Source of the DNA: JANNYA01 sp031409855
Lineage (GTDB): Bacteria > Pseudomonadota > Gammaproteobacteria > Xanthomonadales > SZUA-5
DNA: 64,000 nucleotides
Direction: 5' to 3'
Assembly: GCA_031409855.1 (NCBI GenBank)
Contig: JANNYA010000215.1
Span: forward strand, 1 to 64,000
Part shown: positions 18,439-26,766 of the stretch, in pieces
How the letters are laid out: every line of letters starts with the position of its first letter
How positions within the stretch are numbered: the first letter of the stretch is position 1
Notes under the pieces: model-generated
The model's input: only the letters and a program-made list of their open reading frames with translations
Database searches by the model: none
What the model was told of the DNA's origin: nothing
Program-made: the position numbers and the translations under genes

Positions 18439-19632
18439 TTACATCAACAGCAACGTCGCTAATCCCAAAAATAATCCCATGCTGGCTACATCGGTCGCGG
18501 TCGTCAGGAAAATACTGGACGCGGTTGCCGGGTCTGCGCCGAGTTTTTTCAGCGTCAGCGGCACACTCGCGCCCGCTAAACCACTCGCGACGCATGCACC
18601 GATCATCGAAAGCATGGTAATCCCGGCCAACATCAACGCACTCGGATGACCCTGGGCGCGCGCGTAAAAATACATCGCTATCGCGGCAACAATGCCGACA
18701 CCGACGCCATTCAAAAAGCCGAGCCAGCCCTCTTTGCGCAGCAGGCGCGGCACATCTTTATTAGTCAGCTCGCCCAAGGTCAATCCACGCAGCGTCACCG
18801 CGAGCGCTTGGCAGCCGGTATTGCCGCTTTGCCCCGCCAAAATTGGCAAAAACACCGCCAAAAGTGCAATGCTGTCAATCGTGCCTTGGAAATAACTGAC
18901 CACGCCACCGGCAATGAATGCGGTCAGCAAATTCAGGATCAACCACGGATAGCGCGACAAAAAACTGCGCTGCCAGGGCGTGTTTAAGCGCTCTTCTTTT
19001 TCCACACCCACCAATTGCCCGGCTTGCGCCGAAATGTCGATCGCTTGCGCTTCAAAGAGTACTTGACCACGAATTTGCCCGATCAATGTGCCATCAGCTG
19101 CGCATACTGGGTAAACCGGAAAATGCCGCTTCACGACTTCGCGCATGGCATCCACCAGCGGCGTTTCTGGCCGCAACGCATACGGATTGCGAATCATAAT
19201 ATCGCTAAGCGTTTGCGTAGGCTCAGCGTAAAGCAATTCGCGAAAGGTCACGACGCCGACCAGCTTATTGCCTGTTTCGGTCACAAATACATAGGTAATC
19301 AAGGTGCGCTTGATCGATTCACGTAAGGCCTCGACGACCTCGCTGATCTTCGTTTCAGCGGCAAAAGCTGCGGCGGGCCGCTCCATCAATCGACCTGCGC
19401 TGTCAGGCTCAAGCGTCAAATATGTGCGCCAAACTGAGGCAACATCATTCGGCACGAGCGCCAAAAGTCGCTCACGTTGTGCCTCTTCTAGCAGGCACCA
19501 AACATCGCTTAACTGACTGGGGCCGAGCGCACTTAGATAGTCCAAACTTTCAGGGTCGGCCAAGGATTCCAGCCACGAGGAGGCGGATTTTGCATCCATG
19601 AGTTTTAGCGTTGCTAAAAGCTGTGCATCCAT
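18439..19632 (-). CDS. mgtE: Magnesium transporter MgtE
   Basis: A Mg2+ channel/transporter in the inner membrane. It is 397 residues, somewhat short because the N-terminal MgtE-N domain is reduced. A pair of CBS domains (about 110-230; VVTFRELLYAE, DIMIRNPYALRPETPLVDAM) senses Mg2+. It is followed by five membrane segments with the conserved pore region LAGQSGNTGCQALAVTLRG (about residue 285) and the TTATDVASMGLFLGLA end. The ATG is at 19632. No Mg2+ riboswitch could be recognised in the 170 bp upstream, which contain only a doubled CTAGCAAGCGT. Confidence 0.9.
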   Translation of the reverse strand: MDAQLLATLKLMDAKSASSWLESLADPESLDYLSALGPSQLSDVWCLLEEAQRERLLALVPNDVASVWRTYLTLEPDSAGRLMERPAAAFAAETKISEVVEALRESIKRTLITYVFVTETGNKLVGVVTFRELLYAEPTQTLSDIMIRNPYALRPETPLVDAMREVVKRHFPVYPVCAADGTLIGQIRGQVLFEAQAIDISAQAGQLVGVEKEERLNTPWQRSFLSRYPWLILNLLTAFIAGGVVSYFQGTIDSIALLAVFLPILAGQSGNTGCQALAVTLRGLTLGELTNKDVPRLLRKEGWLGFLNGVGVGIVAAIAMYFYARAQGHPSALMLAGITMLSMIGACVASGLAGASVPLTLKKLGADPATASSIFLTTATDVASMGLFLGLATLLLM

Positions 19633-19802
19633 TGGGGTAATCTCGAGTTGTGCCGTCGCGTTGTTTTCTTAAGCGGTGTAAGCCTGGCAAAGCGTGCCCA
19701 GCCAAGAGTGCTTGTCGAATGACTGAGTGTCTAGCAAGCGTGGCTGGCTAGCAAGCGTAACCGCGTGCGCGAATCGATGACTTCTAGCAAAAAACAGCGG
19801 GA

Positions 19803-20696
19803 TTATTCTTTGCCAAACAAGCTGTCCAGCTTTCGCTCGTAGTCCATATAACCCAGCACCTCATAAAGCTCCATGCGGGTTTGCATGCTGCTGATCACGC
19901 TTTTTTGGGTGCGCTCATTGCGAATCGCAGCGTAGACATTTTCAGCGGCGCGCGCCATGGCTCGGAACGCACCGAGCGGATAAATAATCATGCGCACGCC
20001 AACGGACGCTAGTTCATCCACTGTGAAAAGCGGCGTCTGGCCGAATTCAGTTAGGTTCGCCAGAATCGGAATATTGAGTTCTTTCACGAAGCGCTCGAAC
20101 TGCGCAAGGGTCGTGCAAGCTTCGGCGAAAATGACGTCTGCTCCGGCCTCGCTGCAGGCCTGTGCACGCTCTATCGCGGCGTCAATGCCTTCAACGGCCA
20201 AAGCATCGGTGCGCGCGACGAGAACAAAATTAGCGTCGGTGCGGCCATCGACGGCGGCTTTCACGCGATCAACCATGTCGGCTTTCGGCACAATTGCCTT
20301 GCCGGGCCGATGTCCGCAGCGTTTCGCCTGTACTTGATCTTCGATATGGCAGCTTGCCGCACCGGCACGAATCAACTCTTTCACGGTGCGCGACATATTA
20401 AATGCGCCACCCCAACCGGTATCTGCATCGACTAAAATGGGCAATTGCGATGCACCGCTGATGCGGCGAATATCTTCGCAAACATCGTTCAAACTGGTCA
20501 TGCCCAAATCGGGCAGACCAAAGCTGGCATTCGCGATGCCAGCACCTGAGACGTATAGGGCTTGAAAGCCTGCGCGTTCGGCCTGCAGTGCGGCGTAGGC
20601 GTTAATCACGCCCGGCAATTGCAGCGGTGTTTCATGCGCCATCGCGGCGCGCAGGCGCGCGCCGGCGCTGTGGGAAGTGTTGGACGTTGCTAACAT
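19803..20696 (-). CDS. prpB: 2-methylisocitrate lyase
   Basis: Cleaves 2-methylisocitrate to pyruvate and succinate in the methylcitrate cycle of propionate use. The 297-residue protein has the ICL/PEP-mutase barrel with LVDADTGWGG (Mg2+-binding Asp, about residue 90) and the catalytic loop QAKRCGHRPGK (about 128), the PrpB form of the KKCGH motif. LVARTDA and NLTEFGQTP follow. prpC, prpD and prpR are not adjacent, which is unusual. Instead the ATG directly abuts the stop of an uncharacterised gene (TAAATG), suggesting coupled translation. Confidence 0.9.
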   Translation of the reverse strand: MLATSNTSHSAGARLRAAMAHETPLQLPGVINAYAALQAERAGFQALYVSGAGIANASFGLPDLGMTSLNDVCEDIRRISGASQLPILVDADTGWGGAFNMSRTVKELIRAGAASCHIEDQVQAKRCGHRPGKAIVPKADMVDRVKAAVDGRTDANFVLVARTDALAVEGIDAAIERAQACSEAGADVIFAEACTTLAQFERFVKELNIPILANLTEFGQTPLFTVDELASVGVRMIIYPLGAFRAMARAAENVYAAIRNERTQKSVISSMQTRMELYEVLGYMDYERKLDSLFGKE

Positions 20697-21107
20697 TTAT
20701 TCATCAACCTCAAAACGAAACTTCACGCCCGCTTGCAGAGCGACTTCTAATGCCGATTCCAATGCGCGCAATTCTTCCATCGTCGCCTTGGGGCGCTTGA
20801 GTGATTCGGGGTCAGATTCGATATAGCCCATCAGCGCACGCACCGTGTCTAAGCCATCGTTTGCCTCAAACCAGCCATCCACGCCACCCGCGCCATGATA
20901 GTCAACGCCACTCCAACCTTCGTTCTCGGCGATGTCTTGAAAATCCTCGCTCACTCGGTCCGCACCGCCGACAAATTCGCGCAAGGAGGTGACACCGATT
21001 TCCTGCGCAATTTCCGCCAATTTATCGTGCGCTTTTGCAATCGTTTTGAATGCCTCAAAGGCATCAACATCATCTAATTCTTCTTGAAAAACAATGTAGT
21101 AGCTCAT
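20697..21107 (-). CDS. Uncharacterised acidic protein coupled to prpB
   Basis: A 136-residue, strongly acidic, probably cytoplasmic protein with no signal or membrane segment. It starts MSYYIVFQEELD (ATG at 21107; a TTG three codons upstream is less likely) and contains FVGGADRVSEDFQDIA and a DGWFEANDGLDTV stretch. I do not recognise the family. Its stop codon directly precedes the prpB ATG with no gap, so the two are almost certainly co-transcribed. That points to a role linked to propionate or organic-acid metabolism, as inference only. Confidence 0.75.
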   Translation of the reverse strand: MSYYIVFQEELDDVDAFEAFKTIAKAHDKLAEIAQEIGVTSLREFVGGADRVSEDFQDIAENEGWSGVDYHGAGGVDGWFEANDGLDTVRALMGYIESDPESLKRPKATMEELRALESALEVALQAGVKFRFEVDE

Positions 21108-21180
21108 ATGTGCCAAATCTAGTAAAAGTAAATTTTAATCGGAAAGTAGAAGCACACAGGGTAGGGCGAGTTACTTCCCT

Positions 21181-21789
21181 TCAGCCGTGCAGCCAATTGG
21201 CTTTCGCGTCTTTAACCAAAAATTCTGCGGTATTAAGTCCAGCAAGCTTGATCAAATAAATCGCTGCATCGATAAAATACATATCTTTCGGCGCATTACG
21301 GGTAAGCCAACGATAGTTGCCTTGACGTGTGCCTTCTAAGGTCCAAAGGTTGCCCGAGTCGCCCTGAAAGTTATCCACGGTTGGCATGCGCCAAAAATCC
21401 GCGATGCGCATATACGCACGAAATAGCGACACTTGCTCACCGCTCAGTGCTTTTACAATTGGCGCGCCGGTACGCAGTGCCTCCGCCGCCAGTTCACCCT
21501 TGCTGCCAGTGCTAAATCGCTGACTCAGCAAGAAAGCGCTGCCGTCGGGGCGAACGTTCAGTCGTAATAGCAAGCCTTCACCTTTTTTAGGCTGCCAGAC
21601 AAAGCGATAGGCCTCAAAGCCGCGAACTTTGGATTGCTGATACAAAGATGGCTCCCCCAAGCCATCCAATTTCATCGGGAGCGCCTGTTCATCAGCGCGC
21701 ATGGCAAGGCTGCTATTCGAGCTGAAAAGCAACGCTATGAAAAGTAACGCTGCGGCAAACTGGATGGAAGCAAGCACAGGCGCTCGCAT
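21181..21789 (-). CDS. Exported protein of unknown function
   Basis: A 202-residue protein with a clear signal peptide (MRAPVLASIQFAAALLFIAL, cleaved near SLAM/RAD). The mature part is mixed alpha/beta, with GLGEPSLYQQ, an LNVRPDGSAFLLSQ segment and FWRMPT...GDSGNLWTLEGTRQGNYRW near the C-terminus. The longer reading frame overlaps mdh and is rejected. ATG at 21789, 4 bp after the mdh stop, is chosen. Tight spacing suggests co-transcription with mdh. The family was not recognised. Confidence 0.75.
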   Translation of the reverse strand: MRAPVLASIQFAAALLFIALLFSSNSSLAMRADEQALPMKLDGLGEPSLYQQSKVRGFEAYRFVWQPKKGEGLLLRLNVRPDGSAFLLSQRFSTGSKGELAAEALRTGAPIVKALSGEQVSLFRAYMRIADFWRMPTVDNFQGDSGNLWTLEGTRQGNYRWLTRNAPKDMYFIDAAIYLIKLAGLNTAEFLVKDAKANWLHG

Positions 21790-21793
21790 GGTC

Positions 21794-22780
21794 TTACGCT
21801 TTAGGAAATAAGTGCTCAACCGCCGCACGCTCTTCGCGCAGCTCTTTCTCGGTCGCACTCATGCGCTCTCGGCTGAATTCGCCGATTTCTAAACCCTGCA
21901 CGATTTCATATTTGCCATCTTTGCAAACGCACGGATAGCTATAAATCACGCCTGGCTCAATGCCATAGCTGCCGTCGGATGGAATGCCCATCGAGACGAA
22001 ATCGCCTTCTGCGGTGCCTAAAGCCCAGCTGTGCATATGATCGATGGCCGCACTCGCGGCGCTGGCGGCTGAGGACAAACCACGCGCTTCGATGATCGCA
22101 GCGCCTCGCTTTTGTACGGTCGGGATAAAGTTGGACTTGACCCAGTCCACATCGACCAAACTAGTGGCGGCCTTGCCGTCTACGAGGCAATGGTGAATAT
22201 CTGGATATTGCGTGGCGCTGTGATTGCCCCAGATGATCATCTTGCTGATTTGTGTCGTGTGCGTGCCGGTTTTTTCCGCCAACTGGCTAAGCGCGCGGTT
22301 GTGATCTAGGCGCGTCATTGCGGTGAACTGCGCCGGATTGATGGATGGCGCATTCTTTTGCGCGATCAAGGAATTGGTGTTGGCTGGATTACCAACAACC
22401 AAGACTTTGATATTGCGACTTGCGTGTTGATCAATCGCTCGGCCTTGCACCGAGAAAATTGCCGAGTTAGCTTCCAATAAATCTTTGCGCTCCATGCCAG
22501 GTCCGCGTGGGCGCGCGCCAACTAACAAGGCGTAGTCGGCGTCTTTAAACGCGACGTTGGGATCATCAGTGGCGACAATGCCAGCCAGCGTTGGAAATGC
22601 ACAGTCGTTAAGTTCCATCACCACGCCTGCCAAATTCTTCAGTGCCGGCGTAATTTCGAGCAGCTGCAAAATAATAGGCTGATCTTTTCCCAGCATTTCG
22701 CCTGCAGCGATGCGAAAAATTAGCGAATAGCCAATTTGCCCAGCGGCACCGGTGACGACGACTCGAACAGGTTGTTTCAT
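21794..22780 (-). CDS. mdh: Malate dehydrogenase
   Basis: NAD-dependent oxidation of malate to oxaloacetate in the TCA cycle. The 328-residue protein has the Rossmann motif VTGAAGQIGYSL (about residue 10), the mobile loop ARPRGPGMERKDLL (about 90), VVGNPANTN (about 130), LDHNRALSQLA (about 160) and the catalytic His in IIWGNHSATQYPD (about 185). This is the LDH-like group seen in Xanthomonas and Burkholderia-type genomes, not the E. coli group. The ATG at 22780 has a GGAG ribosome-binding site. The exported-protein gene follows 4 bp downstream. Confidence 0.96.
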   Translation of the reverse strand: MKQPVRVVVTGAAGQIGYSLIFRIAAGEMLGKDQPIILQLLEITPALKNLAGVVMELNDCAFPTLAGIVATDDPNVAFKDADYALLVGARPRGPGMERKDLLEANSAIFSVQGRAIDQHASRNIKVLVVGNPANTNSLIAQKNAPSINPAQFTAMTRLDHNRALSQLAEKTGTHTTQISKMIIWGNHSATQYPDIHHCLVDGKAATSLVDVDWVKSNFIPTVQKRGAAIIEARGLSSAASAASAAIDHMHSWALGTAEGDFVSMGIPSDGSYGIEPGVIYSYPCVCKDGKYEIVQGLEIGEFSRERMSATEKELREERAAVEHLFPKA

Positions 22781-22828
22781 GGGAATTGCTCCAGGTGAGT
22801 ATGATTAAAAGGGCGGTATAAGGAAAAA

Positions 22829-24025
22829 CTAGGCAAGCTCAGCAAAAAATTCTTTGAATCGGCGCAGACCTTCCGTCAGTTCCGAAGGCTTACAAGTGTA
22901 CGAAATACGCAAGCCTTTGGCTTCACCAAATGCGCTGCCCGGCACGCACGCCACACCTTTAGCTTCCAAAAGCTGATTGCAAAAATCAACATCGGTGTTG
23001 ATAGCCACGCCGTTGTGGCTTTTGCCAAACGCGCAGCTAATGTTTGGGAACGCGTAAAATGCCCCTTGCGGCAACGGGCAGATCAGGCCTGGTATCTGTG
23101 CAAAGCAAGCCATGACCTCGTCGCGCTTTAATTGAAACTCTTTCGCCTTTTGCGCAGGTATGTCTTGCGGCCCAGTGAGTGCCGCGATCGCTGCGGCAAT
23201 CGTTACTTCCGGGACATTGGTCAAATGATTTGAGTTCAAAGCCACTAACGCACTGGCCAGTTCCGCCGGGCCAGCCATAAAGCCGACGCGCCAACCGGGC
23301 ATCCCATAGGTTTTTGACAGCGAATCTAAGATCAACGTGCGATCACGCAAACTAGGTTGGCATTGCACCAAGTGTTTCCAGCCTAAGCCGTCAAAAATCA
23401 TCTGGTTATAGATGTCATCACTCAACACCCAGCAATTTTTACGCGCCAAAACTTCGGCAATGGCGGCAACTTCATCAGCCGTATAAACCATGCCGGTTGG
23501 GTTTGATGGGTTATTAAACATAAACACTTTCGTGTCGGGGCCGACCGCCGCGTCGATTTGCGCCGGTGTCACTTTATAGTTTTGTTCAGGCCCGCAGTTT
23601 AGCAAGGTAATTTTGGCGCCCAAGATATGTGCGATGTCGACATAGCTCGTCCAGTACGGCGTTGGAAACACAATCTCATCGCCCTCATCCAACATCGCAT
23701 ACAGCGCGTTAAACAGCACGAATTTAGCGCCCATCCCGATCACAATGTTTTTACGCTCGTAACCTTCAATGCCGTTGCGCTTAAGATGCAGCAAAAACGC
23801 ATCCAGCAAAGCATCCGGGCCACGGTTGCTGCCGTATTGGCCAGAATCTTTGGTTAGCATCTCGCGTGCGGCGGCGTAAACGTGTTCACCGGGCAAGAAA
23901 TTTGGCACGCCGATAGAAAAACTGATGATGTCGCGGCCTTGTGCTTTCAAGGCTTTGGCTTTTTCAGCCACCGCCATAATCGCGCTCGGCACCGCGCGCT
24001 TGGTACGTTCGGCAAGCTTGGGCAT
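22829..24025 (-). CDS. PLP-dependent aspartate-type aminotransferase
   Basis: A fold-type I aminotransferase (398 residues) of the bacterial aspartate aminotransferase Igamma group, exchanging amino groups between aspartate-like donors and 2-oxoglutarate. Seen: PTPYWTSYVDIA (about 127), NNPSNPTGMVYT (about 170), LSDDIYNQM (about 205) and the PLP lysine in DSLSKTYGMPGWRVG (about 240). The C-terminus has GLRISYTCK. ATG at 24025 is chosen over TTG at 24040. Substrate preference cannot be fixed. Three regularly spaced palindromes lie 33-117 bp upstream of the start and may control it. Confidence 0.87.
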   Translation of the reverse strand: MPKLAERTKRAVPSAIMAVAEKAKALKAQGRDIISFSIGVPNFLPGEHVYAAAREMLTKDSGQYGSNRGPDALLDAFLLHLKRNGIEGYERKNIVIGMGAKFVLFNALYAMLDEGDEIVFPTPYWTSYVDIAHILGAKITLLNCGPEQNYKVTPAQIDAAVGPDTKVFMFNNPSNPTGMVYTADEVAAIAEVLARKNCWVLSDDIYNQMIFDGLGWKHLVQCQPSLRDRTLILDSLSKTYGMPGWRVGFMAGPAELASALVALNSNHLTNVPEVTIAAAIAALTGPQDIPAQKAKEFQLKRDEVMACFAQIPGLICPLPQGAFYAFPNISCAFGKSHNGVAINTDVDFCNQLLEAKGVACVPGSAFGEAKGLRISYTCKPSELTEGLRRFKEFFAELA

Positions 24026-24057
24026 TCGGATTCCGCTCAATTTAGTAAGTTTGGAAT

Positions 24058-24142
24058 GTTTTGCTGAGGCAAAACAGACTTGGTTTCAAAGTTTTGCCAG
24101 GGCAAAACAGGTTTGGATTTAATTGTTTTACTATGGCAAAAC
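24058..24142. repeat. Three evenly spaced 18-bp palindromes upstream of the aminotransferase gene
   Basis: Units at 24058-24075, 24091-24108 and 24125-24142 are each a 7-bp arm, 4-bp loop and 7-bp arm built on GTTTTGC/GCAAAAC. The first two are perfect and the third has one mismatch. Centre-to-centre spacing is 33 and 34 bp, close to three helical turns, and the spacers are related (ACTTGGTTT, GTTTGGATTT). The array could be repressor operators on one DNA face or leader RNA hairpins. No regulator is encoded next to it. Confidence 0.8.
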
Positions 24143-24191
24143 TAGATGTGGCGTACCCGATCTAGCGGCACGCCGTCGTGTGATCTCTAGT

Positions 24192-24713
24192 TTAGCGTTT
24201 GGTTAATGCCGCATTCCAGGCGGTCAAGCGCGCTTGAACTTTTGCATTTGCGAATAATGCGGTGCTGTCGCCTTCAATACTGACTTTGCCCATTTTATCG
24301 CCTTGGCGCACCGCATCAACAACCGATTGACCTTCGATGACTTCACCGAAAACCGAATGTTTGCCATCCAAATGCGGGGTTGGCACATGCGTGATAAAAA
24401 ATTGGCTGCCGTTGGTGCCTGAGCCATCAAAACTCTTGCCAGCATTGGCCATTGAGAGGATGCCAGGCTTGTTATGTTTGAGCGTTGCGACGATTTCATC
24501 GTCAAATTTGTAGCCTGGGCCACCCGTGCCCGAGCCCTGTGGGCAGCCAGCCTGAACCATAAAGTCGGCGATCACGCGATGAAAATTTAAGCCGTCGTAG
24601 TAGCCTTTTTGCGCTAGGTTGACAAAGTTGGCGACCGTGATCGGCGCTTGCTCGTCAAAAAGTCGGATTTTAATGTTGCCACGGGCGGTTAAGATGTTGG
24701 CGATAAGGCTCAT
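24192..24713 (-). CDS. Peptidyl-prolyl cis-trans isomerase (cyclophilin)
   Basis: A 173-residue PpiB-type cyclophilin that speeds proline isomerisation during folding. Diagnostic segments are FHRVIADFMVQAGCPQG (about 43-60; the Arg and the FMVQ/G core are intact), GILSMANAG, NGSQFFITHVPTPHLD (about 103-118) and HSVFGEVIEG. It has no signal peptide, so it is cytoplasmic. The gene stands alone between the palindrome array and the repeat-lipoprotein gene. It starts at ATG 24713. Confidence 0.93.
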   Translation of the reverse strand: MSLIANILTARGNIKIRLFDEQAPITVANFVNLAQKGYYDGLNFHRVIADFMVQAGCPQGSGTGGPGYKFDDEIVATLKHNKPGILSMANAGKSFDGSGTNGSQFFITHVPTPHLDGKHSVFGEVIEGQSVVDAVRQGDKMGKVSIEGDSTALFANAKVQARLTAWNAALTKR

Positions 24714-24843
24714 AGGGTTTGCTTTATGAAGTTACAAAAAAGGAGCCGCATCATATGACTTCGACAAACTAATTTCAGCGAAAAATCGCAGAATCCGCAC
24801 GTCCATGATGCAAGTACGGGTTCGTGTTAATGAATTTTTGGGC

Positions 24844-24872
24844 AAAAAAAAGGCCCGTTACCGGACCTTTTC
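24844..24872 (-). terminator. Rho-independent terminator of the repeat-lipoprotein gene
   Basis: On the minus strand AAAGGTCCG, a GTAA loop and CGGGCCTTT form a 9-bp stem (one G-T pair) followed by a run of T. It sits about 18 bp after the lipoprotein stop codon and faces the right way for it. Confidence 0.85.
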
Positions 24873-24889
24873 TATTTGATCAACAAAGC

Positions 24890-25279
24890 TTATTGCTTTG
24901 GTGGCTCAGTTGTAGCCGGTGCAGCAGCGGCTGCGTCGGTTGCAGCAGCGGCAGCGTCGGTTGCGGCAGCAGCAGCGTCAGTCGCCATTGCGCCAGCGTC
25001 GGTTGCAGCAGCAGCAGCGTCGGTCGCCATTGCGCCAGCGTCAGCGGCCATTGCGCCTGCATCGGCAGCAGCATCAGTTGCGGTTGCCGCAGCGTCAGTT
25101 GCCATTGCAGCGGCGTCGGTTGCAACGGCAGCAGCATCGGTCGCTACAGCAGCGGCAGCGTCAACTGCGGGTGCAGTGATTTCTGTTGCAGCAGGCGCAG
25201 CTGGAGTTTCAGCAGCATCACCACAAGCGGCGAGAGCAGCGGCCATAGCGGCAGCGAGAGCAATTTTAGAAAAGTTCAT
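24890..25279 (-). CDS. Alanine-rich heptad-repeat lipoprotein
   Basis: A 129-residue predicted outer-membrane or periplasmic lipoprotein. The signal peptide ends in a lipobox AALAAC (Cys about residue 19). After a short linker the mature part is nearly all seven-residue repeats of the type ATDAAA(A/V/M/T), about ten copies with two variant units containing AGAM, then a short APATTEPPKQ tail. The heptad period of Ala with Asp/Thr would give a long helix, reminiscent of alanine-zipper lipoproteins such as Lpp/OprI, but no sequence homology is claimed. It has a strong ribosome-binding site (GGAG) and its own terminator, suggesting a short, abundant monocistronic mRNA. Confidence 0.8.
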   Translation of the reverse strand: MNFSKIALAAAMAAALAACGDAAETPAAPAATEITAPAVDAAAAVATDAAAVATDAAAMATDAAATATDAAADAGAMAADAGAMATDAAAAATDAGAMATDAAAAATDAAAAATDAAAAAPATTEPPKQ

Positions 25280-25346
25280 TGGGATTCTCCAGTTTAAAAA
25301 AAAGACACACCAAACGAAGCTTGGCGCATTTAAGGGGCGACGAAGT

Positions 25347-26522
25347 CTAAACGATTTCTAGCGCAATTGCGGTAGCTTCACCGCCGCCGATGCAAAGGCT
25401 AGCTATCCCGCGTTTAAGTCCACGGGCCTTGAGCGCGTGAATCAAGGTCACGATCACGCGTGCACCGCTGGCGCCGATTGGGTGCCCCAGTGCGCAGGCG
25501 CCGCCGTTGACGTTTAATTTTTCATGCGGGATTTTTAGATCCTGCATTGCGGCCATCGCAACCACCGCAAAAGCCTCGTTAACTTCAAATAAATCAACGT
25601 CTTGTACTGACCAACCGCACTTCTCCATGAGCTTGGAAATTGCTAAGACGGGGGCTGTGGTAAACCACTCTGGTGCTTGGCCGTGGGTGGCGTGTGCCAC
25701 TATTTTTGCGATTGGAGTGGCGCCCATTGCTTGTGCATCGGCCGCATTTGCAAGCACCAAGGCCGCCGCACCATCGGATATTTTGCTGGAACTGGCCGCT
25801 GTTAGTGTGCCGTCTTTCTTAAATGCAGGCTTAAGCGATGAAATTTTCGAGGTGTCGCAGTTGCCTGGTTCCTCATCGACGTTGACGATGACATCGCCTT
25901 TACGCCCAGAAACCGTGACCGGCGTGATTTCGCCGACGAACGCGCCTGCCGCAATGGCCGCAAGTGCGCGCTCGACGCTGGTTTTAGAAAACGCATCCTG
26001 ATCGGCGCGGCTAAAGCTGTACTTATCCGCGCAAACTTCGCCAAATTCGCCCATGGCTTTACGGTCAGCCGCATTTTGTAGGCCATCTAACGCCATATGG
26101 TCCAGGATTTCGCCGTGGCCAAAACGATAACCGCTGCGGGCTTTGGTCAACATATAAGGTGCATTCGTCATCGATTCCATGCCGCCTGCAACCACCACTG
26201 ACGCGCTGCCTGCGCGGATCGCATCAAAGCCCTGCATCACCGCTTTCATGCCTGAGCCACACACCTTACTAATAGTGCTACAGCCAACTGACTCTGGCAC
26301 GCCGCCGCCCAAAGACGCTTGGCGCGCGGGTGCTTGCCCGAGGGCTGCGGATAAAACGCAGCCCATCAGCACTTCTGAGATCGATTCCGGCTTTATATTG
26401 GCAGCAGCAACCGCCGCGCGGATTGCGCTCGCACCGAGCATTGGGGACGCGACACCGGCGAAAACGCCGTTAAATGAGCCTATAGCGGTACGCTTCGCGC
26501 TAAGTACAACGACATCGTTCAT
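25347..26522 (-). CDS. Acetyl-CoA C-acetyltransferase (thiolase)
   Basis: A 391-residue thiolase that condenses two acetyl-CoA to acetoacetyl-CoA or degrades 3-ketoacyl-CoA. Catalytic residues are visible: Cys in TISKVCGSGMKAVM (about 88), His in NGGACALGHPIGASGARV (about 347) and Cys in SLCIGGGEATA (about 378), together with FEVNEAFA (about 315). The biosynthetic (AtoB/PhaA) group fits the length and active-site context. No beta-oxidation or PHB genes adjoin. ATG at 26522 has an AAGGAG ribosome-binding site. The gene is divergent from rplS. Confidence 0.92.
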   Translation of the reverse strand: MNDVVVLSAKRTAIGSFNGVFAGVASPMLGASAIRAAVAAANIKPESISEVLMGCVLSAALGQAPARQASLGGGVPESVGCSTISKVCGSGMKAVMQGFDAIRAGSASVVVAGGMESMTNAPYMLTKARSGYRFGHGEILDHMALDGLQNAADRKAMGEFGEVCADKYSFSRADQDAFSKTSVERALAAIAAGAFVGEITPVTVSGRKGDVIVNVDEEPGNCDTSKISSLKPAFKKDGTLTAASSSKISDGAAALVLANAADAQAMGATPIAKIVAHATHGQAPEWFTTAPVLAISKLMEKCGWSVQDVDLFEVNEAFAVVAMAAMQDLKIPHEKLNVNGGACALGHPIGASGARVIVTLIHALKARGLKRGIASLCIGGGEATAIALEIV

Positions 26523-26696
26523 TGCGGAACTCCTTTTTTATCTGTGGGTGAAACGGAAAACTATGAGTTTGTCTAACAACTTATGAGTTTGTTTAAAAAC
26601 TTAGGCTTGGTGGCCCCAAACATCAAGTGCTACGGGTTTTGACGCTGCGCAGCATAAACGAAACTTGACGCGCGCATGCAGACTAGTATCGGATGC

Positions 26697-26725
26697 TGGC
26701 ACTTTGTCGCAACACCGTTTATAGT
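26697..26725 (+). promoter_or_regulatory. Putative sigma-70 promoter for rplS
   Basis: TGGCAC (26697-26702), a 17-bp spacer and TATAGT (26720-26725) sit about 40 bp before the rplS start. The -35 match is modest, so this is a prediction. Confidence 0.35.
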
Positions 26726-26766
26726 CGGCGGCTAAGATTTTAGTCCATGGAAAGGGCAACGCAGCT

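Noticed and set aside
19633..19802. Possible Mg2+-sensing riboswitch upstream of mgtE
   Set aside because: No M-box-like conserved segments could be recognised. Only a doubled CTAGCAAGCGT was seen.
24058..24142. Palindromic repeats considered as a CRISPR array
   Set aside because: There are only three 18-bp units with 15-16-bp related spacers, unlike CRISPR repeat-spacer sizes.
24919..25361. Overlapping frames and direct repeats that could suggest a CRISPR array or a plus-strand repeat gene
   Set aside because: The repeats are the DNA of the seven-residue protein repeat in the lipoprotein gene. There are no unique spacers and no cas genes.
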